Below, in pieces: positions 57,124-64,000 of a DNA stretch of 64,000 nt. The notes below the pieces were generated by a model. The model saw nothing but the letters and a program-made list of their open reading frames with translations. It did no database searches and was not told the origin of the DNA. Position numbers and translations under genes: made by a program. Source of the DNA: Dinoroseobacter sp. (GTDB taxonomy: Bacteria > Pseudomonadota > Alphaproteobacteria > Rhodobacterales > Rhodobacteraceae); NCBI GenBank assembly GCA_030066795.1, contig JASJAW010000001.1, positions 248,001-312,000 on the forward strand, in the 5' to 3' direction. Every line of letters begins with the position of its first letter. Positions within the stretch are counted from its first letter, which is position 1.

Positions 57124-57416
57124 GCGAATTTCGCCTGTCGGAAGCCGATCTGGACCGCACTCCAGAGGACGAATCCCGCGAAACGCGCATTAAGCGTTTG
57201 AAAATCCGGTCCTGGCGCCGTGGGATCAAGGAAATGGACTTAATCCTTGGTGGATATGCGGACGCAAATCTGCAGGCGATGTCTGAAGTTGAGCTTGATG
57301 CCTTTGATGCGCTGCTGAAGGAAAACGATCAAGACCTCTACCAGTGGGTTTCCGGCCAAGCCACATGCCCAGCAGAACATGCCCCCCTCATTGAGAAACT
57401 GGCTGGCCGCGGCTAG
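57120..57416 (+). CDS. sdhE: Succinate dehydrogenase assembly factor 2 (SdhE)
   Basis: A 98-aa protein for covalent flavin attachment to SdhA and similar flavoproteins. The RGxxE motif appears as SWRRGIKEMDLILGGYAD, and the pattern LLKENDQDLYQWVSGQ is also typical. ATG 57120 overlaps the XRE stop. The 24-residue N-terminal tail before the RGxxE motif is longer than in E. coli SdhE. The succinate dehydrogenase genes are not in the window. Confidence 0.9.
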   Translation: MSEFRLSEADLDRTPEDESRETRIKRLKIRSWRRGIKEMDLILGGYADANLQAMSEVELDAFDALLKENDQDLYQWVSGQATCPAEHAPLIEKLAGRG

Positions 57417-57501
57417 AGCACACTCTTCGGCGACCAATTAACGGATTGTTTGAGCTTTTCGGACAGGGTCCTCCGCACGACGATCAGTGCGGAGCGCCTA
57501 C

Positions 57502-57999
57502 ATGACGGTACAAACCAGTTTGGAAGAAAAGCCCGACTTGGGCGTTCTGTCGGGATATCAGGATGCGCTTTCCCTTGTGGAAAGGTTACATCGGCTTTTG
57601 TTGGACGTAATCAAAGATGAGTTCGAACGTGTTGGCGTGTTGGAAATCAACGCGGTTCAGGCACTGCTTCTCTACAATATTGGGGAAAACGAAGTGACTG
57701 CGGGTGAGTTGAAGTCACGCGGCTATTACCAGGGCTCTAACGTCTCCTACAATCTCAAGAAGCTGGTGGAGATGGGGTACATGCATCATCAGCGATGCGA
57801 GATTGATCGACGGTCTGTGCGGGTTCGCCTGACCGAAAAAGGTCGCTACGTGAGCAAAACTGTGGCTGATTTGTTCGCGCGTCATGCACAAGGCTTGCAG
57901 GCGAAGTCGATTGTTGACGCAGACGGGTTAGAGACAGCCAATTCCACCCTCCGGCGCGTGGAAAGGTACTGGGGGGACCAGATCCGGTATATTTATTGA
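57502..57999 (+). CDS. ldtR: LdtR-like MarR-type winged-helix regulator
   Basis: A 165-aa winged-helix regulator. The core TAGELKSRGYYQGSNVSYNLKKLVEMGYMHHQRCEIDRRSVRVRLTEKGR-type segment matches LdtR, which in Rhizobiales controls an L,D-transpeptidase and stress genes. ATG 57502 has GGAG seven bases before; GTG 57487 is a poorer alternative. Target genes are not identified here. The 85 bases before it form its own likely promoter region. Confidence 0.8.
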   Translation: MTVQTSLEEKPDLGVLSGYQDALSLVERLHRLLLDVIKDEFERVGVLEINAVQALLLYNIGENEVTAGELKSRGYYQGSNVSYNLKKLVEMGYMHHQRCEIDRRSVRVRLTEKGRYVSKTVADLFARHAQGLQAKSIVDADGLETANSTLRRVERYWGDQIRYIY

Positions 58000-58022
58000 T
58001 CCCAGTCAACGGGGCTCTGTGT

Positions 58023-58214
58023 ATGATTTCTTTTGTTCAGTCGAACTTTATTGTTTTGTTAGGCGCTATTGTAGGCGGCACGGTTGTTTGGGCAGTGGTG
58101 TCCAGTCTCGTGCCACCGAGACGTCAAAAAGTGACGTTATCTGCTAAACCGGGAAAGCCGGCGGAAGCACCATCCTCCGCGCGGCGTGTTGCGCTTACAC
58201 GCAGAGAGGTCTGA
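58023..58214 (+). CDS. Possible small single-helix membrane protein (63 aa)
   Basis: ATG 58023 would give a protein with one hydrophobic helix (FIVLLGAIVGGTVVWAVVSSLV) and a basic Ala/Pro-rich tail. The hydrophobic pattern is clean and similar small proteins are common, but there is no strong ribosome site and no family match. It could be a cotranscribed follower of the ldtR-like gene. Confidence 0.4.
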   Translation: MISFVQSNFIVLLGAIVGGTVVWAVVSSLVPPRRQKVTLSAKPGKPAEAPSSARRVALTRREV

Positions 58215-58237
58215 AGTCCGCCACACGGAGCACCAAA

Positions 58238-58666
58238 CTACCAGTGCCCGGTATTTCCCATCGACGCCCATGGTTCTTGCGCCGGCAGTGCATCGCCTTT
58301 CTGCAAAAGCTCAATGGAAATGTTATCGGGGGAGCGGACAAATGCCATATAGCCGTCGCGCGGGGGACGGTTGATCGTGACACCATTGTCCATCAGGTGT
58401 TGGCACAGCCCGTAGATGTCGTCGACGATGAAGGCGATGTGGCCAAAATGGCGGCTGTCGGAGGGAAGGCCCGGATCATCGTCCCAGTTGTGAGTCAGCT
58501 CGATATTTCCGTCAGCGCTGCCGTCAGGCGACATGAAGACATTGGTGAACCGTCCCGCTTCACTGTCGTAGCGTCGCCGTTCTGTCAGGCCAAGAAGTTC
58601 GTAGAACCGAATTGTCGCGTCCAAATCCTTGGCGCGTTGCATGACGTGATAGTACTCGATCCCCAT
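58238..58666 (-). CDS. VOC-fold lactoylglutathione lyase-like protein
   Basis: A 142-aa glyoxalase I/VOC-fold protein. Metal-ligand points of the family are HVMQRAKDLD near the N-terminus, ELTHNW (Glu), HFGHIAFIVDDI (His) and SIELLQK (Glu). With both His and Glu ligands present it could be a true glyoxalase I, or a dioxygenase relative. There are no related detoxification genes close by. Confidence 0.83.
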   Translation of the reverse strand: MGIEYYHVMQRAKDLDATIRFYELLGLTERRRYDSEAGRFTNVFMSPDGSADGNIELTHNWDDDPGLPSDSRHFGHIAFIVDDIYGLCQHLMDNGVTINRPPRDGYMAFVRSPDNISIELLQKGDALPAQEPWASMGNTGHW

Positions 58667-58882
58667 TTAGGTCCTCTCTAGGTAATAGCTGATCTGGCAT
58701 AGGTCCTACTGTTATAGCGGGTCGTACGCTGCAGGAAGCCCTTCATGCGGCAGCTGGCGCCGCCGCGAATAAAAATATCCACAGAAAATTCTGTATCTGA
58801 GGAAGTCAGCACTTTTTGTGGTGGCCATGTTCGGTTAGTCTACAACATATAGATGCACCAAGGACCACTGAACGAGGGCACG

Positions 58883-59812
58883 ATGACCAACATGCCAAAC
58901 GATATTGCAAGTCCGACTACTCCGGAAGAAGAAATTGCGCAGTTGCGCGCCGATCCACAGCCGACCCTTCGCGCGGTCGCGCCGGGGATGGAACAGCATC
59001 TTTATCTACCGCGGCAAGTCTTGGACCATGGGTTTGTGCGTGTTGTCGATTATATGGGTGATGACGCAGCGATCGTCCAAGCCGCGCGCGTCAGCTATGG
59101 CGCAGGCACAAAAAAGGCGCGCGACGACAGTGGTCTGATCCGCTATCTCATGCGGCATTGGCATTCGACGCCGTTTGAGATGTGCGAGATCAAGCTCCAT
59201 GTGAAACTGCCAGTGTTCGTTGCGAGGCAGTGGATTCGCCATCGCACAGCAAATGTGAACGAATACTCTGCGCGTTACTCGATCCTGGATCGGGAATTCT
59301 ATATTCCCGCGCCAGAGCATCTGGCAGCCCAGTCCACAACGAACAATCAGGGCCGCGGCGATACCCTGCAGGGGGAAGAGGCAGAACGCGTACTACGCAT
59401 GCTCAAAGACGATAGCACACGGGCGTATGATCATTATGAAGATATGCTTAGCCAAGACGGGCAGCAGGGCCTCGCGCGCGAATTGGCACGGATGAACCTG
59501 CCCGCGAATGTGTATACGCAATGGTACTGGAAGGTAGATCTGCACAACCTGTTCCATTTCCTGCGTCTACGCGCCGATCCGCACGCTCAATACGAGATCC
59601 GGGTCTATGCAGATGCCATTTGCGAGATGGTGAAAGACTGGGTGCCTGCTGCCTTTGCGGCGTTTGAAGACTATCGCATGGGCGCGGTACAGGTCAGTGC
59701 CAAAGGCGCCGAGTGTCTGCGCAAGCGCCTTGCCGGCGAAACCGTAACTCAAGAGTCGTCGGGTATGAGCAAAGGAGAGTGGCGTGAATTCGTAGCGGAG
59801 TGGGGCGAGTAG
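58883..59812 (+). CDS. thyX: FAD-dependent thymidylate synthase ThyX
   Basis: Converts dUMP to dTMP using methylene-THF and FADH2, replacing ThyA. The ThyX motif RHRx7S is [11 protein letters not shown] (Arg119 to Ser129). 309 aa from ATG 58883 (GAGGG ahead); 58853 is a possible alternative start. C-terminal residues show RLAGE in the flavin region. A perfect palindrome 130 bases downstream may end the transcript. Confidence 0.95.
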   Translation: MTNMPNDIASPTTPEEEIAQLRADPQPTLRAVAPGMEQHLYLPRQVLDHGFVRVVDYMGDDAAIVQAARVSYGAGTKKARDDSGLIRYLMRHWHSTPFEMCEIKLHVKLPVFVARQWIRHRTANVNEYSARYSILDREFYIPAPEHLAAQSTTNNQGRGDTLQGEEAERVLRMLKDDSTRAYDHYEDMLSQDGQQGLARELARMNLPANVYTQWYWKVDLHNLFHFLRLRADPHAQYEIRVYADAICEMVKDWVPAAFAAFEDYRMGAVQVSAKGAECLRKRLAGETVTQESSGMSKGEWREFVAEWGE

Positions 59813-59940
59813 CCCTGGGATTACGTTGCGTAAGCCTGTGTCGTTTCCACCTATGATGTGGGATCACGATCCTGTTACCATCAAGCCGACGGAAACTAAC
59901 AACGCTCGGTTTTCGGCCAATAAATAACCACTCACACAGC

Positions 59941-59970
59941 AAACGCCCGGAACAATTGTTCCGGGCGTTT
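59941..59970. terminator. Perfect 30-bp palindromic terminator between thyX and cspA
   Basis: AAACGCCCGGAACAA (59941-59955) is followed by its exact reverse complement to 59970. The stem can form on either strand, each ending in TTT, so it probably terminates both cspA (reverse) and thyX (forward). Confidence 0.75.
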
Positions 59971-59991
59971 CGCATCAGGCGAGAGGTCGGA

Positions 59992-60201
59992 TCAGCCCAT
60001 GACCTGCAATTCGACGGCGGAGGCTCGGCCGTCGCGGCCTTCACGCAATTCGTAGGAAATCTTGGTGTTGTCCGCGAGGCCGGTCAGGCCCGCACGTTCG
60101 ACAGCGGATATGTGTACAAATACATCTTTGCCGCCCTCATCGGGTGCAATAAACCCGTAGCCTTTTGTTGTGTTGAACCATTTCACGGTGCCGGTTGGCA
60201 T
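59992..60201 (-). CDS. cspA: Cold-shock protein, CspA family
   Basis: A 69-aa single-stranded nucleic-acid-binding protein of the OB fold. RNP1 KGYGFI (about 13-18) and RNP2 DVFVHI (about 26-31) are intact. ATG 60201 follows AGGGAG. The 220 bases before it (60202-60421) probably contain the promoter and a long leader, as in cold-shock genes; I see no other gene there. The upstream frame extension is leader, not protein. Confidence 0.93.
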   Translation of the reverse strand: MPTGTVKWFNTTKGYGFIAPDEGGKDVFVHISAVERAGLTGLADNTKISYELREGRDGRASAVELQVMG

Positions 60202-60421
60202 GTCCGCGTCTCCCTTTATCAATGTTTTGCCGCGTGAGCGACCTGCGCGTGAACCAGGTCTTCCACATAGTCTTTGGCAGCCCAAAGATTGGGCGGACGT
60301 CAGAAGTCGAGTATCACAGCCTTTGACTTGGGGTCGGACCTGCGCCAAGTCCAGAAAAAAAAAGCCAGCGCGTTCACATTCGTGGGAAGCGGACGCGCCA
60401 TATCGATAAGATGAGGAAAAA

Positions 60422-60733
60422 ATGCGCATTTATGGACTGAAAACCTGCGACACGTGCAGGAAAGCTGCAAAAGCGCTTCAGGCGGAGGTCACAGACATTC
60501 GTTCAAAACCGCTGACTGACACGCAGCTTGCAGCCTTTTTTGCAGAGTTCGGGGAGGCTCTGATCAACCGACGCTCCACAACGTGGCGTGGATTGTCGGA
60601 GCCTGAACGCGCGGCGCCGCCCGAGAATCTGCTCAGGCAGCACCCAACGTTGATGAAGCGCCCGGTGATCGAGGACGATGCCGGCGCGCTTTACCTTGGT
60701 TGGGGGGATGATGTGAAAGCGCGACTGCTCTGA
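60422..60733 (+). CDS. ArsC/Spx-family thioredoxin-fold protein
   Basis: A 103-aa ArsC/YffB-like protein beginning MRIYGLKTCDTCRK, with Cys9-x-x-Cys12. True arsenate reductase uses a single CX5R-type site; the CxxC form is nearer to the YffB/Spx group. RGLSEPERAAPPENLLRQHPTLMKRPVI is the usual ArsC-fold middle. Its last 43 bases overlap the end of the doxX gene on the opposite strand. Confidence 0.86.
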   Translation: MRIYGLKTCDTCRKAAKALQAEVTDIRSKPLTDTQLAAFFAEFGEALINRRSTTWRGLSEPERAAPPENLLRQHPTLMKRPVIEDDAGALYLGWGDDVKARLL

Positions 60734-61257
60734 CGCACTATGGCATCTACGGAGATCGGACCGGCACCGCGCAATACAAGGTACCCGAGGGCGAAAACCC
60801 AAAAAGCGCGCTGGTCGACGATGAGCGAAGATGGGTTGGCGTCGAACCACACCCCAATATCCGCGGCACCGAGCCCATGGCCCGTTATGTCAACCCAGCT
60901 TTGGACTACGACGAAGCCAATCATGGCCAAGGCCGCGGGCCGGGTGGCAAGCCCGATCACAATCAGCACCGGCAGGATAAACTCTGCAGCGGTCCCGGCG
61001 ACTACGATCGCCCAGTGGTGAAAACCAAGATTCGAAGGGTCATAACCTGCGGCCTCGACAGCTTTTGGAAAGATCTGCGCGTAGGCTCCGAACGAGGGAT
61101 TAAACAGGCCGAAAAAGCCTTCGCCCAGTTTGGTGGTCGCCGAATTCCAGTAATAGGTGAACAGAACACCGGCGAACACGAGCCGCGCAAGTGTTGGCAT
61201 CAACCAGTCGCCGAGGCGATCAAGCAACTCAGTCATTCGGGAATACAGGGTCAGCAT
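60691..61257 (-). CDS. DoxX-family membrane protein of the bufferin operon
   Basis: A 188-aa inner-membrane protein with four helices of the DoxX family (RLVFAGVLFTYYWNSATTKLG at start, GTAAEFILPVLIVIGLATRPAALAMIGFVVVQS). DoxX genes commonly close bufferin clusters after bufC. The gap to bufC is 15 bases, so it is the last gene of the operon bufA-bufB-bufC-doxX. Its role in peptide maturation or metal handling is not settled. Confidence 0.88.
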   Translation of the reverse strand: MLTLYSRMTELLDRLGDWLMPTLARLVFAGVLFTYYWNSATTKLGEGFFGLFNPSFGAYAQIFPKAVEAAGYDPSNLGFHHWAIVVAGTAAEFILPVLIVIGLATRPAALAMIGFVVVQSWVDITGHGLGAADIGVWFDANPSSLIVDQRAFWVFALGYLVLRGAGPISVDAIVRQSSRAFTSSPQPR

Positions 61258-61272
61258 CTTGATCTCCGGGTC

Positions 61273-62019
61273 TTATGGGCTGTCTGGAGTGCAGAACAGT
61301 CGATGGGCAAAAGCCAATTGCAGTGCAGCGGTGGCGTCAAACTCGGGTGCTTCGGTGGCCGCCCTTTCGGCAGCGGCTGCAAGCGGCTGGCCGTCGGAAA
61401 GAGCGGTAAAGAATGCATAGGCACCCCCGGGCAGAGCTACTGGCACCGGATCGAATTCCTGTCTGGCGACAAGAACATCCTGACCGCCTTCGGGAAGGCG
61501 CGTTTCGGGGTCCTCGATGTTTCGTTGCCAGATCGCCAGAATTGGCCATTCTGATCGCAAAAGGCGTGCAGAAGGGGCTACAACCAACTTTAATGCGCCA
61601 AGGTCTTCTGGCGCGATCTGACCTAAGATGGCGGGATCCAAAGCGGTGTGGTCAGCCGCATGGTAACTTTCGCGCAAAGCAATCTCGAGCTTGGCTACGT
61701 CGCCTAGGTACCGAAGATGCGAAACCGGGCCGAAAGTAGCCAAGAAGTCGGGAAAGCCCGACCCGTATTGCGCAAGGATCGGCGTCACAGGGGTGTGGTT
61801 TTGCAAGTAGACCTTCGCCATCGCGGCGAAGAACTCATCCCCCACGAGTTTGGCAACTGCCGGAAACCCGGCGGCGAGCGCATCGGTCAGCGAGGCGACT
61901 ACATTGTTGCGATAGACGTTAAAGCGTTTAACCGACACACGCCCTTCTGGATCGACCACCCCGACCGGAACCGGTGCTTCGGGGTTGAGAAGCGCATTCG
62001 CGAACAGAGACTGAGTCAT
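61273..62019 (-). CDS. bufC: BufC: DUF2063 partner protein of MNIO enzyme
   Basis: A 248-aa protein of the HvfC/BufC (DUF2063) family, often mislabelled DNA-binding. N-terminal [32 protein letters not shown] (about 33-64) is the family hallmark; the C-terminal half is Ala/Pro-rich. In MNIO systems such a partner presents the precursor peptide to the enzyme. Its start overlaps the bufB stop by four bases (ATGA), consistent with fixed stoichiometry. Confidence 0.9.
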   Translation of the reverse strand: MTQSLFANALLNPEAPVPVGVVDPEGRVSVKRFNVYRNNVVASLTDALAAGFPAVAKLVGDEFFAAMAKVYLQNHTPVTPILAQYGSGFPDFLATFGPVSHLRYLGDVAKLEIALRESYHAADHTALDPAILGQIAPEDLGALKLVVAPSARLLRSEWPILAIWQRNIEDPETRLPEGGQDVLVARQEFDPVPVALPGGAYAFFTALSDGQPLAAAAERAATEAPEFDATAALQLAFAHRLFCTPDSP

Positions 62020-62870
62020 TGGACCAGGCCCGCAATCAATGCGTTGGCACGGGCGGCTTCGGCTTCCAACTCGGGCCAGTCGGGAACGTCATTGTCCCAT
62101 TCGATCAAGGTTGGCTTAGGGCCTGCGCGGCGGAGTGTGTGTTCATAGAGCGCCCAGACGGGGTCAATCACTTCCGCGCCATGACTGTCGATAAGAAGTG
62201 GAGCGCCAAATTCGTCTTCGTCCTCGTGGTGACCACCGAGATGAATTTCCCCGACCAGATGGAGAGGGAACCCATTGATATAGTCAATTGGATCCAACTT
62301 CTGGTTCGTGCAGGACACAAAAACATTGTTCACATCGAGCAAAAGCCCGCAGCCTGTGCGCGTGCCCAACTGGGTGAGAAATTCGATCTCGCTCATTTCT
62401 GTTTCCGTGAAAGCCACGTAGGTCGACGGGTTTTCGAGGAGCATACGGCGGCCCAGAGTATCTTGGACCTGCGTGATATGTGCTGCCACACGGGACAAGG
62501 TCGCTTCGGTGTAGGGCAGGGGCAGAAGATCGTTCAGAAACCCGGTGTCATGGGTCGACCAAGCGAGGTGCTCGGAAAAACTGGCGGGGTTCAGCCAGCC
62601 AACAAGGTGCTTGAGGCGTGCGAGATGATCCGCGTCCAGCGGACGCTCGCCGCCGATAGACAGGCCCACGCCATGTACGGAAATCGGAAATCGCTCTGCC
62701 AGTGCGCGCAACTGGGCGATCGGTCGCCCGCCCGCTCCCATGTAATTCTCAGCATGAACCTCGAGCCACGCGACACTGCCAGGATCGGAGGTCACGTCCC
62801 GGAAATGCTGGGCTTTGTAGCCAACGCCGGGGCGTGCTGGGAGGACAGGGTCAGGCGTCAGATCAAGCAT
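62016..62870 (-). CDS. bufB: BufB: MNIO (DUF692) peptide-modifying enzyme
   Basis: A 284-aa TIM-barrel multinuclear non-heme iron oxidase (DUF692). Metal-binding motifs in order: [41 protein letters not shown] and IDSHG; all are intact. MNIO enzymes turn cysteine residues of precursor peptides into oxazolone/thiooxazole-type groups that bind copper. Here the substrate should be the adjacent DUF2282 peptide. It is separated from bufA by a strong hairpin and coupled to bufC. Confidence 0.93.
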   Translation of the reverse strand: MLDLTPDPVLPARPGVGYKAQHFRDVTSDPGSVAWLEVHAENYMGAGGRPIAQLRALAERFPISVHGVGLSIGGERPLDADHLARLKHLVGWLNPASFSEHLAWSTHDTGFLNDLLPLPYTEATLSRVAAHITQVQDTLGRRMLLENPSTYVAFTETEMSEIEFLTQLGTRTGCGLLLDVNNVFVSCTNQKLDPIDYINGFPLHLVGEIHLGGHHEDEDEFGAPLLIDSHGAEVIDPVWALYEHTLRRAGPKPTLIEWDNDVPDWPELEAEAARANALIAGLVQ

Positions 62871-62899
62871 AATAGTCTCAGATGTTCAGAAACGTAATT

Positions 62900-62931
62900 G
62901 CCCGGACCCGTCGGGCAGAACGGGTCCGGGC
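62900..62931 (-). terminator. Hairpin between bufA and bufB (partial terminator)
   Basis: GCCCGGACCCG (62900-62910) pairs perfectly with CGGGTCCGGGC (62921-62931), eleven G/C-rich pairs with a ten-base loop, 16 bases after the bufA stop. On the transcribed (reverse) strand it is followed by AATTACGTTTC, only a weak U-tract. Partial termination here would make far more precursor than enzyme. Confidence 0.7.
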
Positions 62932-62946
62932 GGTGTGCGCCGGGAC

Positions 62947-63234
62947 TTATGCCGGCAGGTCGCGGTCCAGTTCGTTCAGCGAGCCCATGCGGTCACCGGG
63001 AAGTTCCATGGTTTCGCATGTGCCGGCAGGGACGAATGTCCAAGCGTTGCCCTGATAGTCGACGGTGGAGCTGCCTGCGCAAGTGGTGCCAGCGCCAGCT
63101 TTGCAGTCGTTCTCGCCCGCGAGGCTGATGCCGTAGCACTTTTCCTGTGCTTGCGCCTCAGCAGTGGTGGAGTGACCGGAAACAGCGGCAGCAACGGCAC
63201 CGGCGAGGGCGAAGGCAGTGATGGATTTCGACAT
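62947..63234 (-). CDS. bufA: BufA: bufferin-1-type RiPP precursor (DUF2282)
   Basis: A 95-aa exported precursor. Signal peptide (about 1-28, ending TTAEAQA). The mature part has four cysteines at 33, 44, 52 and 73 in the DUF2282 pattern EKCYGI, NDCKAG, TTCAG, GTCE, and [10 protein letters not shown] between the last two. These cysteines are the expected MNIO targets that make copper-binding groups. AAAGGAA precedes ATG. The 268 bases upstream to the thrS terminator hold the promoter and two GC hairpins (63266-63282 and 63341-63361) but no other gene. Confidence 0.9.
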   Translation of the reverse strand: MSKSITAFALAGAVAAAVSGHSTTAEAQAQEKCYGISLAGENDCKAGAGTTCAGSSTVDYQGNAWTFVPAGTCETMELPGDRMGSLNELDRDLPA

Positions 63235-63502
63235 ATTTAGTTCCTTTGGTTAGCTCAAATTCCCACCCCGGGGCTGCCGGGGATCGCTGTTCGGCGATGA
63301 CAAAAAGGTAAGGGGAGCAGGTGCTCAACTGCCACTCACGCGCCCGTGCGTCACGCGGGCGTGCACAGACCGAAACATTGTTACAGAATTCGCGCATTTG
63401 AGGGCAGAATCTTCACGCTGCCGTGCGCAGACGCGAGGATTTCGCCCACACGCGTGAGCGAATTTTGCAATGCTGCGCCGCAGCTGAAATATGATCGAAA
63501 CG

Positions 63503-63530
63503 AAAAAGCGCGGCTGCAGGAGCCGCGCTT
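63503..63530 (-). terminator. Rho-independent terminator of thrS
   Basis: AAGCGCGGCT (63506-63515) pairs with AGCCGCGCTT (63521-63530), and on the reverse strand TTTTT follows the stem. It lies 28 bases beyond the thrS stop, a classic intrinsic terminator. Confidence 0.85.
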
Positions 63531-63558
63531 CGATATTCTTTCAACACTGTGAGCGAAA

Positions 63559-64000
63559 TCAGCCTGCCTGCTGGTCAGGTGGGGTGGCCTCTTTCGCGAG
63601 TTCGGGGATGAGCTGATCAAGGTTAACTACCTGGGTCTGCTTTTCCCCCAGCTTACGTACCGTCACGGTCCGGTCTTCTACCTCTTTTCGGCCAACGGCG
63701 AGGATGTAGGGAACTTTACCGAGTGAGTGTTCGCGCACTTTGTAGTTGATCTTCTCGTTGCGAATGTCGGCCTCTGCCCGAAGGCCCGCGGCGGTCAGGG
63801 CGGCAACCGCTTCCTGCACATAGCCATCTGCTTCCGACACAATCGAGGCCACCACGACCTGTCGTGGGGCCAGCCAAAGCGGAAAGCGACCTGCGAAGTT
63901 CTCGATCAGAATTCCCAGGAACCGTTCGAAGGAGCCTAGGATCGCACGGTGCAGCATCACAGGGCGGTGTTTCGCACCGTCCTCTCCCACATAGGTCGCA
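63559..64000 (-). CDS. thrS: Threonyl-tRNA synthetase, C-terminal part
   Basis: About 147 residues of the C-terminus are present; the gene continues past the window end. The catalytic-domain end [23 protein letters not shown] (motif 3 region with GSxER) is followed by the anticodon-binding domain [14 protein letters not shown]...[29 protein letters not shown], typical of ThrRS. No in-frame stop occurs to base 64000. It ends at 63559 with a strong terminator. Confidence 0.95.
   Translation of the reverse strand, partial: ATYVGEDGAKHRPVMLHRAILGSFERFLGILIENFAGRFPLWLAPRQVVVASIVSEADGYVQEAVAALTAAGLRAEADIRNEKINYKVREHSLGKVPYILAVGRKEVEDRTVTVRKLGEKQTQVVNLDQLIPELAKEATPPDQQAG

Noticed and set aside
62019..62897. 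Long forward-strand open frame across bufB (292 codons)
   Set aside because: It is the antisense shadow of the MNIO gene, whose metal motifs are all intact.

Overview
The window looks like a chromosomal segment of a marine roseobacter-type alphaproteobacterium (Rhodobacteraceae). The grounds are the GC-rich coding style, the pccR/pccB/pccA/methylmalonyl-CoA mutase cluster, the order perM-hda-ppk-ppx, a ProRS of the short type, ThyX, a VPLPA-type C-terminal sorting signal on two exported proteins, and many Rhodobacteraceae-type DUF proteins. The genus cannot be fixed from the sequence alone. I saw no rRNA, tRNA, CRISPR array, transposase or phage gene.

Layout. 1-11.5 kb is the propionyl-CoA to succinyl-CoA (methylmalonyl-CoA) pathway: the ScfR-type regulator PccR (cut by the window edge), an MFS exporter, pccB, pccA and the B12-dependent mutase, interleaved with small conserved passengers (RidA-like protein, 119-aa unknown, glycine-zipper lipoprotein, DUF4174 protein, sulfotransferase-like protein). 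The exact palindrome TTTGCAAA lies upstream of both pccR and pccB and is the likely PccR operator core. 11.5-19 kb holds an OxyR-like LysR regulator and a seven-gene Mrp cation/proton antiporter operon (mrpA-G) with overlapping genes, ending in a GNAT acetyltransferase. 19-26.7 kb has a DjlA-like co-chaperone, an endonuclease/phosphatase-fold protein and a reverse-strand AI-2E-type permease/hda/ppk1/ppx block (replication control and polyphosphate). 26.9-33.4 kb carries proS, a Bcp-like peroxiredoxin, a solo MttB-family methyltransferase, aqpZ and lolCD.

33.5-42 kb is an accessory stretch of exported or membrane proteins: DUF3047, amidohydrolase, DUF3604, VWA-like DUF1194, DMT transporter, two tandem cytochromes c, small membrane protein and lipoprotein, and an MBL hydrolase. 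At 42.2-45 kb a low-GC accessory gene with a TTG start is fused by stop/start overlap to parE, with a REP-like hairpin behind it. 45-54.8 kb contains a VPLPA-CTERM protein, PPK2, a DUF1007/NicO metal exporter pair, a methyltransferase, a MATE pump, an unknown membrane pair, a MarR regulator with a divergent unknown gene, and a second VPLPA-CTERM protein. 55-60 kb has aspartate aminotransferase, an XRE regulator coupled to sdhE, an LdtR-like regulator, a glyoxalase-fold protein, thyX and a cold-shock protein.

60.7-63.2 kb is the most interesting system: a bufferin-type RiPP operon on the reverse strand (bufA DUF2282 precursor with four cysteines, bufB MNIO/DUF692 modifying enzyme, bufC DUF2063 partner, DoxX membrane protein), with a strong hairpin between the precursor gene and the enzyme genes. 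The C-terminal part of thrS, with a classic terminator, closes the window.
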